DNA from: JBIOWF01 sp044868295
GTDB lineage: Bacteria; Actinomycetota; Actinomycetes; Streptosporangiales; Streptosporangiaceae
DNA length: 16,043 nt
Direction: 5' to 3'
Assembly: GCA_044868295.1 (NCBI GenBank)
Contig: JBIOWF010000350.1
Span: 1 to 16,043, forward strand
The translations under genes and the position numbers were made by a program. The notes below the pieces were generated by a model, which worked only from the letters and a program-made list of their open reading frames with translations, did not search any database and was not told the DNA's origin. Every line of letters starts with the position of its first letter. The stretch's first letter is position 1. Positions 12,368 through 16,043 of the stretch are shown in pieces.

Positions 12368-12459
12368 CTAATCAGTTAGCCCGACCTTAATCAGTTAGCC
12401 CGTCCTAATCGGTCGGCCCGGCCCAATCGGTTGCCGCCCGGCGCATCTCAGTTGGCCCG
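12368..12459. repeat. Degenerate 18-20-bp tandem repeat (five units)
   Basis: Units related to AATCRGTTRGCCCG begin near 12370, 12389, 12407, 12425 and 12445. The first two are identical over 14 bp and the others diverge progressively. The last unit runs into the final codons of ndgR, covering its stop. The array fills the gap between ndgR and the 566-aa gene. Confidence 0.7.
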
Positions 12460-13164
12460 GCGCATCGCCTCAGTGATTCTTTCGGCCGCGCTGAGCACGG
12501 GTGCGGCGTGCATGCGGCCCGGCGTCCTGGTGAGACGTTCGATCGGTCCGGACACCGACACGGCGGCGATGACCTTGCCTCCGGCGCCCCGGATCGGGGC
12601 GGAGACGCTGGCCACGCCCTGCTCGCGCTCTCCGACGCTGTGCGCCCAGCCTCTCCTGCGGACGCTCGCGAGCGTGGCGGCGGTGAACTTGGAGCCGCGC
12701 AGGCCGCGGTGCAGCCGGTCCGGCTCCTCCCAGGCGAGCAGGATCTGCGCGGCGGACCCGGCGATCATGGGCAGCGCGGACCCGACGGGAACGGTGTCCC
12801 GCAGGCCGCTGGCGCGCTCGGCGGCGGCCACGCACACGCGCTCGTCCCCTTGGCGGCGGTAGAGCTGTGCGCTCTCACCGGTCAGGTCGCGCAGCTGGGT
12901 CAGCACGGGGCCGGCGACGGCGAGCAGCCGGTCCTCGCCCGCCGCGGTGGACAACTCGGACAGTCGCGGTCCCAAGATGAAACGTCCCTGCATGTCGCGA
13001 GAGACGATGCGGTGGTGCTCCAGCGCGACCGCGAGCCGGTGGGCCGTGGGCCTGGCGAGGCCGGTCGCCTGAACGAGCTGCGCCAGGGAAGCAGGACCCG
13101 CTTCCAGGGCGTTTAGCACGAGAACGGCCTTGTCGAGTACACCGACTCCGCTAGAGTTGTCCAT
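12448..13164 (-). CDS. ndgR: IclR-family regulator NdgR
   Basis: A 238-aa IclR-type regulator that, from memory, matches Streptomyces NdgR almost word for word at its start (MDNSSGVGVLDKAVLVLNALE). It has a winged helix-turn-helix at about 8-60 (LAQLVQATGLARPTAHRLAVALEHH). The effector domain spans about 75-235 (LYRRQGDERVCVAAAERASGLRDTVPVGS, ASVSAPIRG, AAVSVSGPIERLT). In Streptomyces coelicolor NdgR controls leucine and other amino acid biosynthesis genes and binds the leuCD promoter; the same divergent ndgR-leuCD order is seen here. ATG 13164 is chosen over an earlier ATG at 13218, because the extra 18 residues are not part of the family and would cover the promoter. The gene probably has a leaderless promoter and may repress itself through the repeat covering its start. 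Confidence 0.94.
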   Translation of the reverse strand: MDNSSGVGVLDKAVLVLNALEAGPASLAQLVQATGLARPTAHRLAVALEHHRIVSRDMQGRFILGPRLSELSTAAGEDRLLAVAGPVLTQLRDLTGESAQLYRRQGDERVCVAAAERASGLRDTVPVGSALPMIAGSAAQILLAWEEPDRLHRGLRGSKFTAATLASVRRRGWAHSVGEREQGVASVSAPIRGAGGKVIAAVSVSGPIERLTRTPGRMHAAPVLSAAERITEAMRRAN

Positions 13165-13253
13165 ACCCCGATACTGCCGTCTCGCTATCCGAGATGCAAA
13201 CGCCTTATCGGGTGGCACGCGATAGAGTGTCCATATCCCGATATTTCCGTCTC
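13161..13253. promoter_or_regulatory. Two 23-bp direct repeats in the ndgR-leuC gap, probable NdgR sites
   Basis: Bases 13161-13183 and 13231-13253 match at 20 of 23 positions (core CCCGATA, end CCGTCTC) and begin exactly 70 bp apart. Copy 1 covers the ndgR start codon and -10; copy 2 lies about 50 bp before leuC. After copy 2 is the palindrome TCTCATGATGAGA (13250-13262). The position fits binding by NdgR at both divergent promoters; no binding consensus was tested. Confidence 0.6.
13171..13199 (-). promoter_or_regulatory. ndgR: Putative ndgR promoter (TTGCAT-N17-CAGTAT)
   Basis: On the minus strand TTGCAT (13194-13199) and CAGTAT (13171-13176) are 17 bp apart. CAGTAT ends 6 nt before the ATG, which fits a leaderless message. 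The -10 lies inside the first of two long direct repeats. Confidence 0.5.
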
Positions 13254-13299
13254 ATGATGAGAGATAGCCGGGGGTCGAGCACAAGGAGGCGTCACAACC

Positions 13300-14688
13300 A
13301 TGGGTCGCACACTGGCCGAGAAAGTCTGGGAGCAGCACGTCGTGCGCCGCGCCGACGGCGAGCCGGACCTGCTCTACATCGACCTGCACCTCATTCACGA
13401 GGTGACCAGCCCGCAGGCGTTCGACGGTCTCCGTCTCACCGGCCGGACGGTGCGACGCCCCGATCTCACCATCGCCACCGAGGACCACAACGTCCCGACC
13501 GTGCTCGGTCCCATCACCGACCTGGTGTCGAAGACCCAGGTCGAGACCCTGCGCAAGAACACCGCCGAGTTCGGCATCCGGCTGCACCCGATGGGTGACG
13601 CCGGTCAGGGCGTCGTGCACATCATCGGCCCCCAGTTCGGCCTGACGCAGCCCGGCATGACGATCGTGTGCGGTGACTCTCACACGTCCACGCACGGCGC
13701 CTTCGGCGGCATCGCGTTCGGCATCGGCACGTCCGAGGTCGAGCATGTGCTGGCCACCCAGACGCTGCCCGCCTACCGGCCCAAGACGATGGCCATCGAG
13801 GTATCGGGCGAGCTGCCGGTGGGGGTGACCGCCAAGGACCTGATCCTGGCCATCATCGCCAAGATCGGCACCGGCGGCGGCCAGGGCTACATCGTGGAAT
13901 ATCGCGGCGAGGCCGTCCGCAAGCTCTCCATGGAGGGCCGGATGACCGTCTGCAACATGTCGATCGAGGCGGGCGCCCGGGCGGGCCTGATCGCTCCGGA
14001 CGAGACCACGTTCGAGTACCTCCGCGGGCGCGCCCACGCCCCCACGGGGGACGCGTGGGACGAGGCCGTCGCGTACTGGAAGACCCTGCGCACCGACGAC
14101 GGCGCCGTGTTCGACAAGGTCGTCGAGATCGACGCCTCGACGCTCACGCCGTTCGTCACCTGGGGGACCAACCCGGGCCAGGGCGCGCCGCTCGGCGCCG
14201 CCGTACCGTCTCCGGAGGACTTCGAGGACCAGACCGAGCGGTCCGCGGCCGAGCGGGCCCTGGAGTACATGGGCCTGACCGCGGGCACGCCGCTGAAGGA
14301 CGTCCAGGTGGACACCGTCTTCGTCGGCTCCTGCACCAACGGCCGCCTTGAGGACCTGCGCGCCGCCGCCGACATCCTGCGTGGCCGCACGGTGGTCACC
14401 CGCACGCTGATCGTCCCCGGCTCGATGCAGGTCAAGAAGGCCGCCGAGGAGGAGGGCCTGGACCAGGTGTTCAAGGCGGCGGGAGCCGAGTGGCGCGAGG
14501 CCGGTTGCTCGATGTGCCTGGGCATGAACCCCGACACGCTGAAGCCGGGGGAGCGCAGCGCCTCCACCTCCAACCGCAACTTCGAGGGCCGTCAGGGCAA
14601 GGGTGGCCGCACCCACCTGGTGTCCCCGCAGGTCGCCGCCGCGACCGCCGTCACCGGCAAACTGACCGCGCCCGCCGACCTGGCCTAA
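13300..14688 (+). CDS. leuC: 3-isopropylmalate dehydratase large subunit
   Basis: A 462-aa aconitase-superfamily subunit. With LeuD it isomerises 2-isopropylmalate to 3-isopropylmalate in leucine synthesis. The 4Fe-4S ligands are C345 (VGSCTNGR), C403 and C406 (CSMCLGMNPD). Other signatures are TEDHNVPT (60-67), the substrate/cofactor loop GDSHTSTHGAFG (125-136) and the end segment STSNRNFEGRQGKGGRTHLVSP. The length is normal. The start is set by AAGGAGG (13283-13289), 10 nt before the ATG. It is divergent from ndgR and followed by leuD after 12 bp. The leader contains two long repeats probably bound by NdgR. No leucine-codon leader peptide is evident. Confidence 0.97.
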   Translation: MGRTLAEKVWEQHVVRRADGEPDLLYIDLHLIHEVTSPQAFDGLRLTGRTVRRPDLTIATEDHNVPTVLGPITDLVSKTQVETLRKNTAEFGIRLHPMGDAGQGVVHIIGPQFGLTQPGMTIVCGDSHTSTHGAFGGIAFGIGTSEVEHVLATQTLPAYRPKTMAIEVSGELPVGVTAKDLILAIIAKIGTGGGQGYIVEYRGEAVRKLSMEGRMTVCNMSIEAGARAGLIAPDETTFEYLRGRAHAPTGDAWDEAVAYWKTLRTDDGAVFDKVVEIDASTLTPFVTWGTNPGQGAPLGAAVPSPEDFEDQTERSAAERALEYMGLTAGTPLKDVQVDTVFVGSCTNGRLEDLRAAADILRGRTVVTRTLIVPGSMQVKKAAEEEGLDQVFKAAGAEWREAGCSMCLGMNPDTLKPGERSASTSNRNFEGRQGKGGRTHLVSPQVAAATAVTGKLTAPADLA

Positions 14689-14700
14689 GGGAGACCACCG

Positions 14701-15288
14701 ATGGATGCCTTCACCACCCACACCGGCCGGGCCGTGCCGTTGCGCCGCAGCAACGTCGACACCGACCAGATCATCCCGGCGGTCTGGCTCAAGCAGGTCA
14801 GCCGTACCGGCTTCGAGAAGGGTCTGTTCGCCGCCTGGCGCGAGGACCCGTCCTTCGTCCTGAACAACCCGGTCTACGAGGGAGCCTCGATCCTGGTCTC
14901 CGGTCCCGATTTCGGCACCGGTTCCTCGCGCGAGCACGCGGTCTGGGCATTGCAGCAGTACGGCTTCCGCGTCGTCATCGCGGCCCGCTTCGGTGACATC
15001 TTCCGGAACAACTCCACGAAGATGGGCCTCCTGCCGGTCGTCCTCGGCGCCGAGGCGGTCGCGGAGATCCAGGCCGCGGTCGAGGCGGACCCGTCCGTGG
15101 AAATCACCGTTGACCTGGCAGAACGCCAGGTGCGGCTGGGTTCGGGCAGCTGGGCCTTCGAGATCGACGACTACACCCGCTGGCGGCTCATGGAGGGCCT
15201 GGACGACATCGGCCTGACCCTGCGTCACGCCGACGACATCGGGGAGTACGAGAATGGGCGGCAGCCATGGCTGCCGACGACCGTCTGA
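14701..15288 (+). CDS. leuD: 3-isopropylmalate dehydratase small subunit
   Basis: A 195-aa partner of LeuC; it supplies the swivelling domain. It shows RSNVDTDQIIPA (17-28), GPDFGTGSSREHAVWAL (68-84, with the conserved GSSREHA) and RFGDIFRNNSTKMGLLPV. The SD AAGGGAG lies 7 nt before the ATG. The C-terminus (HADDIGEYENGRQPWLPTTV) is typical, and its last 22 bp overlap the next small gene, suggesting continued translation. Confidence 0.97.
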   Translation: MDAFTTHTGRAVPLRRSNVDTDQIIPAVWLKQVSRTGFEKGLFAAWREDPSFVLNNPVYEGASILVSGPDFGTGSSREHAVWALQQYGFRVVIAARFGDIFRNNSTKMGLLPVVLGAEAVAEIQAAVEADPSVEITVDLAERQVRLGSGSWAFEIDDYTRWRLMEGLDDIGLTLRHADDIGEYENGRQPWLPTTV

Positions 15289-15527
15289 ACGAGCTTCAGG
15301 CCCAAGACGACATCCTGGCGCGGCGGTTGCGCGACGCGTTCCGCCGCGTCGGGACATTGGCGATACCTGAAGATGAGCGTTCACGTTTGGTTCGCCGCCT
15401 TTTGGCAATCTGTGATGTAGCAAAGCGGGATATATCCCATGCAGCCACCCGGCTGGACGCCTTCATCGCCTACCTGGACGGCCCACCCGACACGCCAACC
15501 AGGCGAAACATGGCCCCTGGTGATTGA
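15267..15527 (+). CDS. Small hypothetical protein (86 aa) overlapping leuD
   Basis: Unrecognised. The ATG lies 22 bp inside the end of leuD in another frame, and the frame runs 86 codons to 15527. It is helical and charged (LNELQAQDDILARRLRDAFRRVG, LVRRLLAICDVAKRDISHAATRLDAFIAYLDG), with a leucine spacing that could form a short coiled coil or dimer. The end is basic and Pro/Thr-rich (PPDTPTRRNM). It has no SD of its own, so it would depend on coupling to leuD. Lying between leuD and the HU gene it may be co-transcribed with either. The sequence composition looks protein-like, but function is unknown. Confidence 0.62.
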   Translation: MAADDRLNELQAQDDILARRLRDAFRRVGTLAIPEDERSRLVRRLLAICDVAKRDISHAATRLDAFIAYLDGPPDTPTRRNMAPGD

Positions 15528-15542
15528 GTCCCGCGCCTTCGT

Positions 15543-15566
15543 CCCTTAATTTCAAGCGCGTAAGGG
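15543..15566 (+). promoter_or_regulatory. Small hairpin covering the HU ribosome-binding region
   Basis: CCCTTA (15543-15548) pairs with TAAGGG (15561-15566). The right arm shares bases with the purine run GGGGGAGG that serves as SD of the HU gene, so the stem could tune HU translation. It is only 6 bp. Confidence 0.35.
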
Positions 15567-15578
15567 GGAGGAACCGAA

Positions 15579-15878
15579 ATGAACAAGAAGGAACTCGTCG
15601 ACGCGGTCGCCGGCCGCGTCGGTGATCGGAAGACCGCCACTGAAGCGGTCAACGCAGTCCTTGAAGCCATCCAGAGCGCGGTCGCGAGTGGCGACAAGGT
15701 CTCGATCACCGGCTTCGGGGCATTTGAGATGGTGCACAAGCCTGCCCGGACAGCCAGGAACCCTTCGACCGGAGACCCGATCAAGGTGGCGGAGAGCTGG
15801 GGACCCAAGTTCCGCCCGGGCGCCGACTTCAAGGAGTTGGTCAACGCTGGCGGGAAGAAGTCCGCAAGGAAGAGGTAG
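15579..15878 (+). CDS. HU-family nucleoid-associated protein
   Basis: A 99-aa DNA-bending protein that binds and compacts the chromosome. Helices are at about 3-14 and 18-38, with GFGAF at 45-49. The DNA-clasping arm contains RNPSTG (60-65) with the intercalating proline P62, and the end motif PKFRPGADFKELVN spans 77-89. The SD GGAGG (15567-15571) is 7 nt before the ATG. The gene stands where mycobacterial hupB and Streptomyces hupS stand, after leuD. It lacks their long Lys/Ala/Pro-rich tail and ends in only GGKKSARKR, so it resembles plain HU (HupA type). A terminator follows directly. Confidence 0.95.
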   Translation: MNKKELVDAVAGRVGDRKTATEAVNAVLEAIQSAVASGDKVSITGFGAFEMVHKPARTARNPSTGDPIKVAESWGPKFRPGADFKELVNAGGKKSARKR

Positions 15879-15896
15879 GCGGCCACTTCGGCCAGG

Positions 15897-15934
15897 GACG
15901 GCGTCCGGTTCTCCGGGCGCCGTCTCCGTTTTAT
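15897..15934 (+). terminator. Terminator of the HU gene
   Basis: A 12-bp stem (15897-15908 with 15913-15924, one G-U pair) with a TTCT loop, followed by TCCGTTTTAT. It is the only terminator in the window with a clear T run. Confidence 0.9.
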
Positions 15935-15935
15935 G

Positions 15936-15954
15936 GCCGCTCCTTCGGAGCGGC
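15936..15954. terminator. Second hairpin after the HU gene
   Basis: GCCGCTCC (15936-15943) pairs with GGAGCGGC (15947-15954) around TTC. It is a back-up terminator, or the end of a convergent gene outside the window. The remaining 89 bp to the right edge hold no recognisable gene. Confidence 0.55.
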
Positions 15955-16043
15955 GGGTTCGGGCGCCTGAAGTCGGCTCGTGCCTTCGTCGCTCGGAGTC
16001 GCTTCGCTCCCCGCTCGCTCCTCAGTTACTTCACCGCCGCGCC

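Noticed and set aside
13165..13218. Upstream ATG (13218) as ndgR start
   Set aside because: The extra 18 residues are absent from NdgR proteins as I recall them and would cover the promoter and repeat.
13252..15423. 723-codon open frame on the minus strand across leuC and leuD
   Set aside because: Antisense shadow of two certain genes; low-complexity composition and no recognisable domain.
1..16043. CRISPR array or Cas genes near iscB
   Set aside because: No regularly spaced identical repeats with unique spacers and no Cas1/Cas2-like frames; the tandem repeats present are 10 bp or 18-20 bp without spacers.

Overview
The window is high-GC DNA with GTG/TTG starts, leaderless-looking promoters and an actinobacterial core gene order. 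It is most likely from an actinomycete of the Streptosporangiales type (Nonomuraea, Streptosporangium, Microbispora and relatives); the genus cannot be fixed from sequence alone. The backbone FAH-family gene, gltX, tRNA-Gln/tRNA-Glu, ndgR, leuC, leuD and HU follows an order I recall from Mycobacterium tuberculosis (Rv2993c to Rv2986c) and Streptomyces. Several accessory genes interrupt it.

Layout. 1-949: end of a polar amino acid ABC transporter operon (two permeases, ATGA overlap). 986-1756: class II glutamine amidotransferase. It converges on a small heme-degrading-monooxygenase-like gene (1890-2261, minus) across a large hairpin and a 10-bp tandem repeat. 2474-4604: FAH-family gene overlapping gltX. 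4740-4940: non-coding block of four hairpins closed by an 11-bp inverted repeat. 4946-6925 (minus): M3 peptidyl-dipeptidase (dcp). 6924-8528 (minus): IS200/IS605-type element carrying iscB and no transposase. 8802-9102: tRNA-Gln(CTG) and two tRNA-Glu(CTC), then a terminator. 9286-10444: small divergent unit of two tiny ORFs and a GntR/UTRA regulator around paired palindromes. 10635-12335 (minus): unknown, very acidic 566-aa protein. 12448-13164 (minus): ndgR, divergent from leuC, leuD, an 86-aa ORF and HU.

The most striking feature is the iscB element. IscB is the OMEGA RNA-guided nuclease family ancestral to Cas9. Here the PLMP-type start, RuvC I-III, HNH and C-terminal domain are all present with their key residues. 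The element ends can be placed almost to the base. Upstream of it stands a strong Shine-Dalgarno (AGAAGGAGG) and TCGAT. Its other end finishes in TCGAT followed by GACG, so the last AT plus G form the dcp ATG. Removing 6924-8528 joins AGGAGGTGCATTCG directly to ATGACG, an ideal SD-to-start spacing of 8 nt. The element therefore lies exactly between the ribosome-binding site and start codon of dcp. The predicted guide of the omega RNA would be the dcp ribosome-binding site itself, and the iscB stop codon is completed by dcp (ATGA overlap).

Other regulatory signals stand out. A nearly identical 23-bp sequence occurs twice, 70 bp apart, between ndgR and leuC. Two GGATATCC palindromes lie 40 bp apart between the GntR gene and its divergent neighbours. 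TAGGCT-N6-start (leaderless type) precedes two genes. Degenerate 18-20-bp repeats follow ndgR.
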